DNA of 58,237 bases from Phialocephala subalpina (Eukaryota; Ascomycota; Leotiomycetes; Helotiales; Mollisiaceae), in the NCBI GenBank assembly GCA_900073065.1, contig FJOG01000045.1, positions 242,036 through 300,272 on the forward strand, written 5' to 3'. The first letter of the stretch is position 1; each line of letters begins with the position of its first letter. Made by a program: the position numbers and the translations under genes. The notes below the pieces were generated by a model that was given only the letters and a program-made list of their open reading frames with translations, was not told where the DNA came from and ran no database searches. Below, one piece after another: positions 18,875 to 30,400 of this stretch.

Positions 18875-19416
18875 AACCTTAGAGTGGTCCGATCCTAGCA
18901 CCAGTCCCAAAAAGCTACTGATGTACCAATACTCACCCTGTACTGGACTAAACTTGGTACTCACATTGATAGTCCTAAATCACTACAACTAGGCTGTCGT
19001 TTAACTAGTACATAACACTAACTCTCTTGTTTCAGTATAAATGAACGGCCGACATATAGGACAGATAGAGCCCTTCGACAAGGGACCCCAGAGCCTTTCC
19101 CATTGGGTGCTCAGTATCTGTTTTTTAAGGCAAGAGAGAGGACAGCTAGCAGCTTATACTTGTAGCCCATCCTACGCAAGCGCTTAAGTGGCAATGAAAA
19201 TGGTCAACAATAATTGCTAAATACACGAGTGCCAATCCCTCTTCAACTTCGGCAAGTAAGCAAAGTTCAAAGTCTAAAGCCGCTGCAAGTGACAACAAGC
19301 ATTAGAAATCAAGCTGCGAATGACCTAATGAATCCTCAATTAATCTACAGAAATTCCTTGACGCCTTGAACAACGCACCTTTCAGATTTCGTTTATTCCC
19401 CGGACTTTACAGTATG
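18875..19416. other. Intergenic, nothing recognised
   Basis: About 540 bp between the MITE and the 3' end of the next gene. No ORF with protein-like composition. Confidence 0.45.
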
Positions 19417-21621
19417 TTACTGATAATCCGTCCGTATACATCCATATCGCCTCCCCGGCACTGCTTTCGGTTGCTCTCCACCTACCGTGGGTCCTTGCTC
19501 GACATCATCAATATCTCCATGGTTATCAACCACCAAACCCAGGTGACCCTGTTCAATTTCTCGAATTTTCAACTTCTTGCGCCACGTTCTCGACAAGTCG
19601 ATTCCAGCACAGGTATTTTGAAATTTCTCGCTGCGATCGGAGTTGATCGCCAATACCAACAACTCGCCCATGGACCCCCAGCTTTCCGTCGTCCAGACGT
19701 CCCGTGATCCCACGACGATTACCGTGTGGATGACCGCAATAACGAGATGGAGGGCAAGAACGCCTAAAGCAAGCCTGATGGTTACACCAGACAAGCTGTA
19801 GCTCCATCCTTGCCTGTATGAGGCAAAATTCATTTCCAGCCAGTCGGGATTGATGGTTGGAGCTATTCTGGTTGTATCGAGCGATGCGTTGGTTCCCCAG
19901 TTCTGCAAGAAGGACCCCCGATTGTCAGATGCAAGTGCTACTAGCTGGTCAGACCATGATAGTCGCGCGAGTCCATCAGCGACCATCATTCCCATCCCTG
20001 CTGCAACGAGATTCAGAAATTCATCCGTGGTGCCGTTACTCCACCAGTCTGCGTTCATGCTTTCCGAGATTCGGACCACTTGTTCCATCGTTAAGGCGTA
20101 AGTTGAATTTGGGGTGTGAACATTCAGAGATGCTGCCCAGGCAGGGTCGATTTGGATCTGCTCCAGATTGGGGATCTGATCTGGACTCCCCAGAAAATCA
20201 AGCGAACCAGCCAAGTCAAAGGGACTGTTTTCGTGGACACGATAGTCGAAGTCGAACCCGGGAAACATCCACATCTCAACCGGTGCCCAGCGAGCGTCAA
20301 TTGAACAAGTAAAAGCTGTTTGATTATCACCCATGTGGGAGGCACCAGAAGAGTCGGTGTAGTTGAAAGCGTTATTTGTATTGTTGATGTTGAAAGCAGC
20401 CAGAAGAGAAGGCCCTGAATTGTTGTTTTGGAGGCTGGCCCAAAGGAAATGGACGTCACTTGTGCGGTCTGAGATAACGCTGTCCCAGCCTACACTCGTC
20501 TCGACCGCCCAGGTCTCACTGCTACTAGCACCCGGAAGAGGAATATAGTCGTGAGGAAATACTAGTGTCGAAGAGACTACCTCACGCACAGAACACTCCA
20601 CCTGGACCAAGGGTTTCAATAACGGGGTGCCATGAAATCCCAAGGTTTGGTTGTAGTTATCATTTTCGTCGTAGTTAGAAAAGGATGTGGCCATAATTTG
20701 AGTGATGGAAGATGAAATAGACCACCGCTTTCGGTCGAAGTCATTATCAAAGTAGGCCGGGCCAATTGAGGTAAGAGACCGCGAAGTATCACGGTTAGAT
20801 AGTAAGACGTTCCAGAGGCCGCCGATTTGGAAATTATCGTTCAACAATGCTTCAGTCACTGGGAGGTATCCAGCCGCTGGGCATGATTCCTCGATTATGG
20901 CCCATGATGATAGACAATCTCCGGCAGGTTCATCTGTTGGCAGATATGATATAGAGACTTCGGTCGGCCATACCGACGTGCTATTCGTGATGTAAAATGC
21001 TCCAACAGTGTTATAGCCAGACCCGGCCCACAGAATACCTGGCGGAACTGGCCACCAGCCCGCCTTTGGAAGGACCGCTATGGCTGCAGAAGGGCCTGCA
21101 ATGTTGATCAGGAAGACAGCCAACGTGATGAGAATACCGAGAGAAATGCGACCGTGGCTAAATATATCAATCCAAAAAGCTCGTTTGAAAATGAAACTAG
21201 TCTGGCTGAGTTGATAGGCCGGCGTGATGGCTGCTAGTGATACCCCATCTTCCATCGTAAGATGGTACAAGACGCTATGGAGGATAATCGCAGTAACTGA
21301 GGCAGCGATTAGAAGATCGTGGACTTTGGCGAAGAATTGGAGAGCGTCCAAGATAGAGTTCTGGTTCGGGCGGCCCCAATCGAAACAATAATAGTTCGAA
21401 ATGTTAAGCCCTAAGACAATGAGTGTGAGAGGAATAGGCGATAGTACAACGAAACATCTCCAAAGTGCTCGAAAGCGACTGTTGCTGATTGCAACCTTGG
21501 ATTTCTCGTTGCGAGAGGGCCAAAGCGAACGCCAGCTCCATCTTTGATGGCTTATTGTGCTTTCTTCCAGGCTGGGAGAAGGAACCGCTCGATACTGTGT
21601 TTCGAACTCTTGTTTCGTCAT
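19417..21621 (-). CDS. Large fungal membrane protein of unknown function (734 aa)
   Basis: One uninterrupted frame from ATG at 21621. A Ser/Trp/Arg-rich cytoplasmic-like start is followed by hydrophobic segments at about 54-76, 92-118 and 160-185. A long hydrophilic region (about 190-635) then carries many N-glycosylation sequons (NST, NQT, NNS, NYT, NGT, NAS), and a final hydrophobic span lies near 640-665 before a charged tail. The layout of three N-terminal spans, a large glycosylated ectodomain, one C-terminal span and a cytoplasmic tail recurs in fungus-specific hypothetical proteins, often near HET and NLR genes. No enzymatic motif was recognised, so no function is assigned. The frame is clean and codon use looks normal, so it should be expressed. 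Confidence 0.8.
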   Translation of the reverse strand: MTKQEFETQYRAVPSPSLEESTISHQRWSWRSLWPSRNEKSKVAISNSRFRALWRCFVVLSPIPLTLIVLGLNISNYYCFDWGRPNQNSILDALQFFAKVHDLLIAASVTAIILHSVLYHLTMEDGVSLAAITPAYQLSQTSFIFKRAFWIDIFSHGRISLGILITLAVFLINIAGPSAAIAVLPKAGWWPVPPGILWAGSGYNTVGAFYITNSTSVWPTEVSISYLPTDEPAGDCLSSWAIIEESCPAAGYLPVTEALLNDNFQIGGLWNVLLSNRDTSRSLTSIGPAYFDNDFDRKRWSISSSITQIMATSFSNYDENDNYNQTLGFHGTPLLKPLVQVECSVREVVSSTLVFPHDYIPLPGASSSETWAVETSVGWDSVISDRTSDVHFLWASLQNNNSGPSLLAAFNINNTNNAFNYTDSSGASHMGDNQTAFTCSIDARWAPVEMWMFPGFDFDYRVHENSPFDLAGSLDFLGSPDQIPNLEQIQIDPAWAASLNVHTPNSTYALTMEQVVRISESMNADWWSNGTTDEFLNLVAAGMGMMVADGLARLSWSDQLVALASDNRGSFLQNWGTNASLDTTRIAPTINPDWLEMNFASYRQGWSYSLSGVTIRLALGVLALHLVIAVIHTVIVVGSRDVWTTESWGSMGELLVLAINSDRSEKFQNTCAGIDLSRTWRKKLKIREIEQGHLGLVVDNHGDIDDVEQGPTVGGEQPKAVPGRRYGCIRTDYQ

Positions 21622-22529
21622 ATTTCAGTATACACCACTGCTACAGGCTTTCATGAAATCTACGGGTTGCACTTGTTAACGTTCTCTCACTAAAATGTAT
21701 GATTACATCGCGATCGGTCAGACTTGCCTAACGACAATGCTTAGATATTGGACATCCTAATGTTGATTCTCTGTGAATAATATACTATTGGATCAAAGTT
21801 GAGTAAGAATTTATATCTAGAATGTTGGAGGTTAAACAAAACCGATACAGAGCTGTGGGTAGAACTTAGAAGAAGTGAGAGAGCCTTACCATATTTTTGG
21901 GGTATAAGGACGGAGTTGCTTCTTCAAAGTTGGGTCGCACAACTATCATGGGGCTGAAGCTGTGGTTGGTATTCCCTATCGTAATAATTATCTGGACACC
22001 ACAATTTATTGTCATGTGGCATTATTGGGTCTTCACTTTAGATGGCCATGGCATATTTTCGCGGCGGAAAACTGCAAATGACCCAGTAATAGAGTACCGA
22101 GGAAGAAGAGGCTTTTGAGAAAGACACTAACTGGTCCAAGGACCGAACGAGGTGGGTGAAAACGTGTACTGGAAGGCTTGAAGTCAAGTTTGAGTTATCT
22201 GCAGCAGTATTCGTTGTGGTGTGCGGGGATTAAGACAATTGGAACGCCATGTCAATAGTGAACCAGTTGGATGTTGCGCTAACCGAGACAACAAGAAGGA
22301 CGGGACAGTGGAGGTAATTGATTCGTCGACAAGTTCAGCTCTCTGAAGATTGGTGCTGATTATCCCAGAGCTTCTGGGGTGGTCTGAGCCTGGAATCCAA
22401 GCATTCGATCCCATAGGCAGTGGTGACATGCCGAGCCCGCTCAAATCCTACACCCATCAAACCCCATCCCGCCTTCCTTGTACCAAAAAAATATTCATAT
22501 ATCCATATCACTATCCTTCCTCCTCCAAT
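21622..22529. other. Intergenic between two minus-strand genes
   Basis: About 900 bp, including the promoter of the large membrane protein. A 73-codon frame at 21897-22118 (+) has a hydrophobic stretch (LKLWLVFPIVIIIW) but no other support; it might be a remnant of a membrane gene. The part near 22460-22529 is the 3' flank also found in the relic copy at 16970-17190. Confidence 0.4.
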
Positions 22530-22988
22530 CTACTGGGCACCAGAGCTAGTCCCATCCTCTGGTCCAGGAAGTCCCTCTTCATCACCCGGCTCACGGTACC
22601 CTCCACTCGGCTTCGCACCGCGAGTACGTCCGTCAACGATGTTGGACTGGTCGATTGCTTCGTTGTCGTCTCTCGCTATGCAATCATTAGCTTCATTCCA
22701 CCATGTCCATCACGCCCATTCCATTCATAATTCTCTCCTTACCCAGTAAGAAGAAAGCGACAGAGGAAGATGACGAGAAGGGAGGGGACAAGACATACCA
22801 AGCTGCTCATCGCTGTCTGCTACATTGCTGTCGATAGGATCTTCGACTATGTCGTTGTCTGATTGCACAGGGATAGGACCTTGTTTCTGTCCAGTTCGAG
22901 ACACGTAGTTGTTGTCCTGGCTATCGCCAGCGGGAGCGTCGCCGCTGACTTGGTCATTCATTTGCTCGTATTGGTCGTCTGCTGACAT
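22530..22988 (-). CDS. Small acidic protein with CHZ-like motif
   Basis: Predicted structure is complement(join(22530..22675,22799..22988)), 111 aa. The 123-nt intron starts GTATGT, ends ATAG and keeps frame. The protein is short, acidic and probably disordered. Its second half contains NEAIDQSNIVDGRTRGAK, which resembles the (D/E)EIDTSNII.GRRTRGK signature of CHZ-type histone H2A.Z chaperones. The rest (VPVQSD-like segment, then GYREPGDEEGLPGPEDG) is what I associate with a small conserved fungal protein family. A nuclear chaperone role is an inference from that motif only. Exon 2 with its 3' flank has a decayed duplicate at 16970-17190. Without the intron the frame would stop early, which supports the splice model. 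Confidence 0.7.
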
Positions 22989-23779
22989 TTTGATGGATGT
23001 GTCTGTTTGTTTCTTGGGGTTCGTGATTCTTTGAGTTCGTAATGAGGAGAAAGTGCTTGGAGGGGAATAGGAGGGGGTTCTTGTACCTCCCGGTCCCAGA
23101 CCATCTCAACCTTTGACCGAGGTGGAAGTGAGAGCTATTGACATCATGACTTCCTCATCATCGAAGTCGCTCATTGCGCTATTGAACTCTAGAAACCCTC
23201 ATCCGATATCTTACCACCGATCCAGAAGATTTGGTACCTCGATTTTCCCATGTTGTGGGGGGAAATGGGAAAGTCAATGACGGCCATTCAGCCTTGTTGA
23301 ACGTCAACATCATGGACTAGGCTAGTGGCGATTTTAGCGCAGGTACAGAGTTGGGCCCCACCATGAGGATGCATCTAAATTGGTTATTGAGAGCTCGTGT
23401 TCGTGTTCGTGTTTTGAGATGTGCAACATGAGGGCAAACTGATGCATCGTTGATGAGGTGTTGTGAGGAGGATGGTGTTATCACGTGCAGCACCCCCTCG
23501 AACTCAATGCTCACTCACAGGAGGTAGATCTTGAGAATGAAGCCGAGGGCAACGTAAGGCTTTGCTTGTTGTACACAGATTGGCGTTGGCTATCTTATAA
23601 AGGTCTGCTTAGCTCGGAAGCTGATACTTCTCCCCATAACCCGATGATGCCGTAGCCAATTCGATGCAAAGCCCAAACACTCGGGATTGAGAGCACTGCG
23701 CTACGTATGTATTTCTTTCCCTCTCAACTCTCCTCTGATGTACTTTTGTCACCATTCATGCCGAAATGATGCTCGTTGC
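22989..23779. other. Intergenic
   Basis: About 790 bp: upstream region of the CHZ-like gene and downstream region of the next minus-strand gene. A GTGTTCGTGTTCGTGTT-like short tandem tract lies at about 23396-23414. No gene seen. Confidence 0.45.
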
Positions 23780-24883
23780 TCACGGCACACTCGAAAGCCT
23801 CGCCCTCGTCGGCATCAGCCCAAACGTCTTCCAGAACTCCCTCGTATCATAACATCTTCCCAACTGCTCCATCGATCTTGGTAAAGCTCGCACATCATTC
23901 TCCCTCATCAACTCTCCTACCCACTTCAGTTGCTTTCTAGCTCGTTCGTCGTTTTGGTTTTGAGAGTCGAGCTCCCCGCCGAATCCGAGGATCAGCTCCC
24001 ACCAATCGTAGACTACCATATCGGTGAGCATCTGCGAATGAGTTAGTGAGTTCTGATGTAGTAAGAGGGTGGGGTGGAATATGTGAAGGACGTACCCATC
24101 TTGAGCCCTTTCCGTCGTTCCATTGTCCGTGGACTGCGATGATGGCTCTGGCTACGTCCTCGCCATGGATCATGTGCAATGAACTGCAATCTCGTTAACT
24201 TTTGAAACTGAATGCAGCAAGCATGGGATCCTCTGTGGTGTTTTAGTGGGAAATATCTCAACTCACTTCTTGGTCTTTAACTGCTCCTTCGAACTAGCCA
24301 CCCTGTCAATCCAATGCTTCACATTCCTCTCCCCACCCCACAGCCCACTCAAATTCAACGCACAACCACCCCGCTCCGTCAACCAATCCTCAACTTCCGC
24401 TCTCGCGTCCTTAGTATCATACTTTGAATGCCTCGTAACCCATTGCTCCTGTCCCTCAATACTCCAAATTCCCGTGCTTCCCAACAGAATAACGTGATAA
24501 TCATTCTTCTTGTCATGAGTCTTCTGATACGAGTCTAAGAAATACTTTATAGCTTCTTTGCCTTTGATTGGGAATGTGATGAGAAGGGTCTCGGCGGTTG
24601 GCAGGACGCGGTATTGCTCCAGATCTTCTGAAGATGAGGATGAGGGGTCAAGTGCGGGGTCGTAGGAGAATTTGAATTTGTAGGAGCCATCTCGACCTGT
24701 TGTTGTCGTTCCTGCGTAGGAGATCTTCTCTTTGTTGAGTTTGGGGACAAGATAGTTGGAAGTCCATCCAAGACCGAAGATGAGCATGGAGACTTCTTTC
24801 GACGTCATGTTGTCTGGGCCGCCTCCCTGAGGATTTTGGTCAATTGAGGGTTGCTTTCCCAAGGAGGGAGGAGTACCCACCAT
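23780..24883 (-). CDS. NAD(P)-binding Rossmann-fold protein (YeeZ/SDR-like)
   Basis: Predicted structure is complement(join(23780..24031,24096..24183,24267..24883)), 318 aa. The 64-nt and 83-nt introns have GTACGT..CAG and GTGAGT..CAG ends and both joins keep frame. After a disordered 30-residue leader comes a beta strand and glycine-rich loop, MLIFGLGWTSNYLVPKL, typical of a dinucleotide-binding fold (GxGxxx). Further markers are LLGSTGIW, the conserved LSGLWGG and a MIHGEDVARAI segment; the last is characteristic of extended SDRs of the YeeZ / nucleoside-diphosphate-sugar epimerase type. The usual YxxxK catalytic pair is not evident, so it may be an atypical or non-catalytic member. Substrate unknown. 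Its start lies about 1.3 kb from the divergent glycosyltransferase gene. Confidence 0.82.
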
Positions 24884-26233
24884 TGTGATCTTGATAGATC
24901 TAATCTTGAGTTCAAGACACGAGTTTTATTGCCATTGCTGTTCGACTTCGTAGACGATCAAGAAGAGGAGAGGCAAATGGTTTTTGTGGGACTATAAGCA
25001 TGACTTTACGCTAAGCTACTTTGGGCCGCGCTGAGCTTCATCTCAAAATCACCGTTGCTCGCCTCCTTTTCTCCTCATTCTTCTCATTTTTGATTTCAAT
25101 CATTTTCAATTATAAACGTTGTTCTTTTCCAAAATCCTCGAGCCTTTTTTGAGCTGGAATGTTCTTTCCATACGATCTGTACTGATTTCAGCTTTTCTCG
25201 ACATCTTCCTGATTCAGCGCTGATTTCGTGGTTCATTTTCAAGTCCGTGATCGGGATGTATACATTTGTGACTGGATTGAAGGTCGTATTTTTTGTTCGA
25301 AGAATATTTGATACTTGAAAGACTTGACTCCTGACAGCAGAGAGAGCGACCTCCGGAGTTGCCTGTCACATTGTCACGTGGGTCTTATGAAAGACTGATT
25401 ACCATCTCATTCCGATCTTGACAGGATCTTCCAAGAGTATTGCCAATACTCGAATAGTGGTCGCTGGGGTATCTATGGCTCTATCCCTGCCCTCAGGCAT
25501 TTGTCACGCCAGAGTTGGCTGGTAGGCATGCGTGGATATGAAACATGGCAATACAATATCCCGAGCTTATGTCTCAATCCTCATGTCTTTCCGTTTGTTT
25601 TCAGCCCCAATATCCAACGATCAGTTCTCAACCACACATCTCCCATATAAATTCGATCTGTCATCCACGTGATTGGGGCTGGCCCTTTTCGAGTTAGACT
25701 CCATATCCCTTCACTCGTTACTTTTGTTCGCATATACCCGTTTTATTCTTCAAATTAAAGTTTCTCCGATTCTTTCCCTGCTTCCTTCTCGAACTTCTCT
25801 ATCAAAAATTACATTTCGACTCATAGTGACGGTCGCACAGCCACCAACTTTCACAGTCACCAAGATGACTCCGACTCGTGGCTTGCTGCAGCGAGTGCCC
25901 CGCTGTGGCTCATGCCCCACCAATCCCCTCGTTCTAGGCGCTATCTACCCGCATCAAGAAGTCAATTCGTGAGTACGTACAGGGACATCGCATGGGCGTA
26001 GTATCAACCTCAACTCAAGCATTTCCAGACCACAAGGAGATATAAGTACGAGTATCAGCCCTTCCAAAAGATCAATTCGAACAGCATCGCCTTTATCTTT
26101 CGAAATCTCGAGATCATTCACAACATCAACACCCAATTGCATGGGCCAAGGTTTCCTCACGGACGTATCACGACTCGTACTTCCAAAAATACCATCCTTT
26201 CATCAATCAACACTTTCAGCCTCACCTTCAACC
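24884..26233. other. Divergent intergenic region, long 5' leader of the glycosyltransferase
   Basis: About 1.35 kb between divergent genes; it must hold both promoters. Pyrimidine-rich stretches near 25700-25850 look like a fungal transcription start region. A short ATG frame at 25865-25972 is listed separately. Confidence 0.5.
25865..25972 (+). other. Possible upstream ORF or leader exon before the glycosyltransferase
   Basis: The ATG at 25865 has a favourable context (CACCAAGATG) and encodes 35 residues (starting MTPTRGLLQRVPRCGSCP). It stops at a TGA that overlaps a donor-like GTGAGT at 25970. It could be an upstream ORF limiting translation of the glycosyltransferase mRNA, or a first exon spliced into it. 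Neither can be decided from the DNA. Confidence 0.35.
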
Positions 26234-27475
26234 ATGGACTCGCAAACCCAAACCCCGTCCTCAACAACTCCAAACTATCCAATTCCCAAAGGATGTCACG
26301 CAATCCCCCTCTCCGACCTCGACCTCCGACCCGATTCCGAAATCGACGTCGCAATCCTTAACCCGCCACCTCTCACTCCCTCATCCTCACAAAAGAACGC
26401 ATGGTTCTACTGGTCCACCGGCTACGAGTCCATGCATCCATACACCAAACGCAATATTCGAGCCTGGCATCGTCGATTCTCGAAATTTGGATGGACGGTA
26501 CGAGTCCTTGATCGCAAAGCGGGGAGTCCTACGAATGTTGAACACTTTCTCGATACGAAGGATCCGGCGACGTTTCCGAAGGCGTTCATTGATGGACGGG
26601 TTGGAGGCGAGTTTGGAGCCCAGCATACTAGTGATCTGGTCAGGTTTCCGTTGATGTTAAAGTACGGAGGCGTCTATGCCGACGTTGGTATGCTGCAGAT
26701 CGGGAACCTTGACGCGATGTGGAAGAAGACGATCGGTGACCCCGATTCTCGGTACGATGTTCTGTCTTACAACTGCGGAGGCGTCAATGAGAGGAGTTTG
26801 GCGAATTATTTCATGGCGTGTGGGAAGAACAATCCATTCTTTGATCGCTGTCATAGGATGTTACTCGAACTCTGGAATGCGGATGGTGGGAAGATGACGA
26901 CGGAGGGGATGCATGCTAGTCCGTTGCTCTCGGGAATTCCTTTGATGGGATCTGATTCTAGATTCTCGCTCGAGCAACAGAAAGAGTTGACGGATTATAT
27001 CACGCAGGGCCATGTCATTACCGCTGTCATGGGACTTGTTGACAAAGAAGGCGACTGGAATGGCCCCCAATACGTCGTAGATCACATCTACGGAATCGAG
27101 TATATGGTTGGATCGCAGCTCATCAACGAATACACAGCTTGGGATGGACATAAAGCTTTCAAACTTATGTCCCTTCCTCTACCCAAGGAAGGAGAAGTTG
27201 AGTCCGAAGAGCAGAAACAAGCAAGAGAGATCGTGGAAGGGTGTCTGAGCAGGAGTTTCGGGTTCAAGCTCGCTCACGGAATCATCTTAAGATTCATCGG
27301 GGAGACATTGGGAAGTCTATGGAGAGAGAATGAGGGGAGTGATGATGTACCGGGGACGTATGGACATTGGTTGAGGTATGGGATGATTCATTGGGATCAG
27401 GATGTTTTGCTGGAGACGCAGAAGTACACGGAGCGGGAGCCAACGAGAGTTGGGCCGCTGCTGAGAGAAGCATAA
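26234..27475 (+). CDS. Glycosyltransferase, capsule-polysaccharide-synthesis-like
   Basis: 413 aa from the ATG at 26234, chosen for its TCAACCATGG context; the frame is open in-phase to another ATG at 26141, which would add 31 unconvincing residues. The start of the fold reads NAWFYWSTGYESMHPYTKRN with a downstream WTVRVLD, then SDLVRFPLMLKYGGVYADVG. This is the pattern of Caps_synth / sugar-transferase (GT32-like) proteins, where the YGGVYxD segment forms the nucleotide-sugar and metal site. Here the acidic cluster is reduced to a single Asp (ADVG), a variation seen in fungal members. The C-terminal region has a predicted amphipathic GHGIILRF-like segment and no signal peptide. It probably transfers a sugar to a glycan in the secretory pathway, but acceptor and donor are unknown. 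Confidence 0.8.
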   Translation: MDSQTQTPSSTTPNYPIPKGCHAIPLSDLDLRPDSEIDVAILNPPPLTPSSSQKNAWFYWSTGYESMHPYTKRNIRAWHRRFSKFGWTVRVLDRKAGSPTNVEHFLDTKDPATFPKAFIDGRVGGEFGAQHTSDLVRFPLMLKYGGVYADVGMLQIGNLDAMWKKTIGDPDSRYDVLSYNCGGVNERSLANYFMACGKNNPFFDRCHRMLLELWNADGGKMTTEGMHASPLLSGIPLMGSDSRFSLEQQKELTDYITQGHVITAVMGLVDKEGDWNGPQYVVDHIYGIEYMVGSQLINEYTAWDGHKAFKLMSLPLPKEGEVESEEQKQAREIVEGCLSRSFGFKLAHGIILRFIGETLGSLWRENEGSDDVPGTYGHWLRYGMIHWDQDVLLETQKYTEREPTRVGPLLREA

Positions 27476-30400
27476 GTTTAAGAAAGAGAACTTGCTGCTT
27501 GGTGATATGATAGATGTAGATTGTAGAATCTCGACTTAGATATAGACTCTCTGCTCAAGCAATACCCTCAGTTCTCCCTCATAGCAATGCCAGTCATGTG
27601 ATAGAGATCGAGAGATGAAAATTGGAGGGACAGAGCCTGGTCTTCGAGCAATTGCGCGTTGACCAATCTCGTGGAATCCTGACTACTTCCTGGAAGCAAT
27701 ACATTAAAGTTTATCGAGTGAGCAAGCAAGGACTTCCAAATCTTCTAGTTGATGGGTCCACGTTTCTCGGCTCCCCCTTCAGTTCGGTTAACTACCAGGA
27801 ATGTCCTTTGATATACAATCTCAGCTGGAGTTCTGGTTCCACAATGACGTGAGGTTCTAGACTGTAACGTGGGCGAATAATGCTGCGTGTGCGGGTCCGG
27901 GCACGGATGTGGCTGATGGACCATTGGTGATAGTGTTAAGGCGGCGCTGGTGGTGGAACAGGCTCAGCAGAGGATGCGTAATATGCTAATATATAGTTGT
28001 AGCTTGTCTAAGGGAATAAAAGCCATAAATTCATGACGGGCTCTCCTTTTTGACATCAATTTTCAACTAACGATCAGCATCTTCCTCATGTCGTGAGCTC
28101 GGACTTGGAGGTTGAGGGACTTTGTTGAGCTGAGGAAGCGGAGAGTGCGCAGTGGAAAATCGAACGCGGTAGTCCGTGGAACATTGTGGAACATTGATGA
28201 TCGGTGCATCCGAATCCAAATTTAGCAATCCAGGGAGTGTATTGTGGCTTGCCCAAGTGCAAATTCCAAATCTCCAAAAGATATCAAGCAGACAAGCTCA
28301 ACTTGAATAGAATTTTATGTATTGTTCTAAAGCGACAATTCGACGAAGAAAACGACACACTTAATGACTAGGGTATGCGCAACTTGAGAAAATTCTATTT
28401 GTGAAGCTATCGACGGTCCTGAATCTAGAAACGCAGTCATATCGTGGATTTGCAAAGATCGTGAGACTTCAGCAGAAAACCCGCTCTAGCCAATCAGCAG
28501 CAGTTAGATCCGAGTCTGCCTCGTACTTTCGTACAGGAACAAATATTCCCAGGTTTTCTGTCCGAGCTTCTTGGATCCTTCTAAACTAAATCTAGTAACA
28601 ATTGGGTGATTCTTAAGGTTTTATTAGCCAAAGTCCCTTGTTTTTATAGAATCTTCGAGAGGTGCACAGACAGAAAACCTGGGAATATTTGGGCTTGTAC
28701 GAAAGTACGAGGGTACCCGGGGCGTATCTTCCACCAAGCCTTCTAGAGATTTCTGTGTTGACCAGGGGACAGAGCCAATCAGATTCTCGAGTTCTGCTTG
28801 TTGTTACCTACTTTAGTAAAGTAGAGCATGTGGAGAATTTGGAAGATACACCCCGGATACCAAAGTAATATCGAAGCGGACTCAACTTCGATCTTCCGAA
28901 TGTAGGGGTAAAAGGCGAGAAACCTTAACTAAACATCAGTCAAAGGGAGACAGGGACTCGGAGATATCTGGGGATAAGCTTTGGTGGGGACTTTGGATAG
29001 TCAACTTTTAACGTACGACAGCAATGCTGCCATTGGTTGACAAGAACGACATGTCTGTATACTACGGAGGGTAGGGTATGCGCCACTTGCGTAAGACGGC
29101 CCCGCTTCCGTTTTGGTCTACCGGTAATAATGCGGTGCAACGTGAGCAGTTCCAGGAATGCTTTGCTTTCACGCCTGAGGCTGAGGAGTTGAGGTGGTGT
29201 TGATCCCGCACAAGCAAACACTTCGTATCGCGGCTGTCTTGTAGCCTGGAACTCCCAACGGTCTGCTACACTATTCAAGATCTAGGGATTGCGGTACGAG
29301 AAGCCGCCTGGGTGTGTAGTATTGGAAGAACACACAAAGTCCCCGAGCTGCAGAATGATCGCGTGGCCGAGACTGGGACATCAGTAGGAAAGCTCTTCGA
29401 GGAGGAGGCACTTGCCACCACTTACACCCCAGCACTCCCAAGTACTTGATTATGTATCACATCTCGAAATTAAAGCAAATGATTCGACCACATGTTCTGT
29501 AGAACTTGCCTAGAAAAGTTCTCACCATATACCTCGAGTACCCAGCCACTACACTGCATTGTCTTTTCCCGGGCTCTGTATTGGTCTCCTGCGTCTCAAC
29601 ATGATCCACAAAAACTCGATCCAGTGGATAGAGTAGTTGCTGCATGGTTCCATCACTCTTCCGCCGGCTTGGTGGACGAAAGGTGACTTCATCTAGTCGT
29701 GTCCGCGTCCGTCGTGGAGGCGAGGTTAATTCTCGTCTTGAGCCCTTAAAGAAAGTTCGACATAGAACTGGACTTCACGATCATGGATGGCGGAGGATGG
29801 AAGTTGGAGCGGAGTTAAAGTTTTCTCCGATCATGATTTGAACTCCGTACGGACTTCCAGAACACTTGAGAAGGCTAACTAGGAATTGATGAAAGAAAGC
29901 GCCGATGCTGCAGACTTCCGAAAGGAATATGTAGGGCGTAATGCGGTAACTGCAATTGCGAATGTCGTATTCTTAATCGGCGCGCTTGAGGCTGTGACCA
30001 GAGTCCGGTTGTGGCTGACCTAGCGAAGAAGCATGAGCTTCTTGTCCCGGAAGCTTGAACATATTGAGTAGAATTGATAGACAAGATGTGAGGAAGACGG
30101 GAAAGGCGCCCGTTACCGAGATCGTCGGTCCTTTGGACGTTGATAGTTCGAACGAAGCTGCATAGACGACGAATGCATGGCCGCCGAACTCTGCCGCAAC
30201 GCCACCCTCCCTTTCGGTATCCAATCAACGTCTCTAAACAAGCGATTTCAACACCAGAAGCTCTCGCACCTAGCGAATTACCAGGTGGCCGCTGAACTTC
30301 TGCCTACTTTGGAAGTCATATGTAATCCTCAATTGCTGTTTCCGCTCCGTTTCCTTTCCCGTCTACCGGTAAAGAGCTTACCGTGGTGAGATGACGTTGA

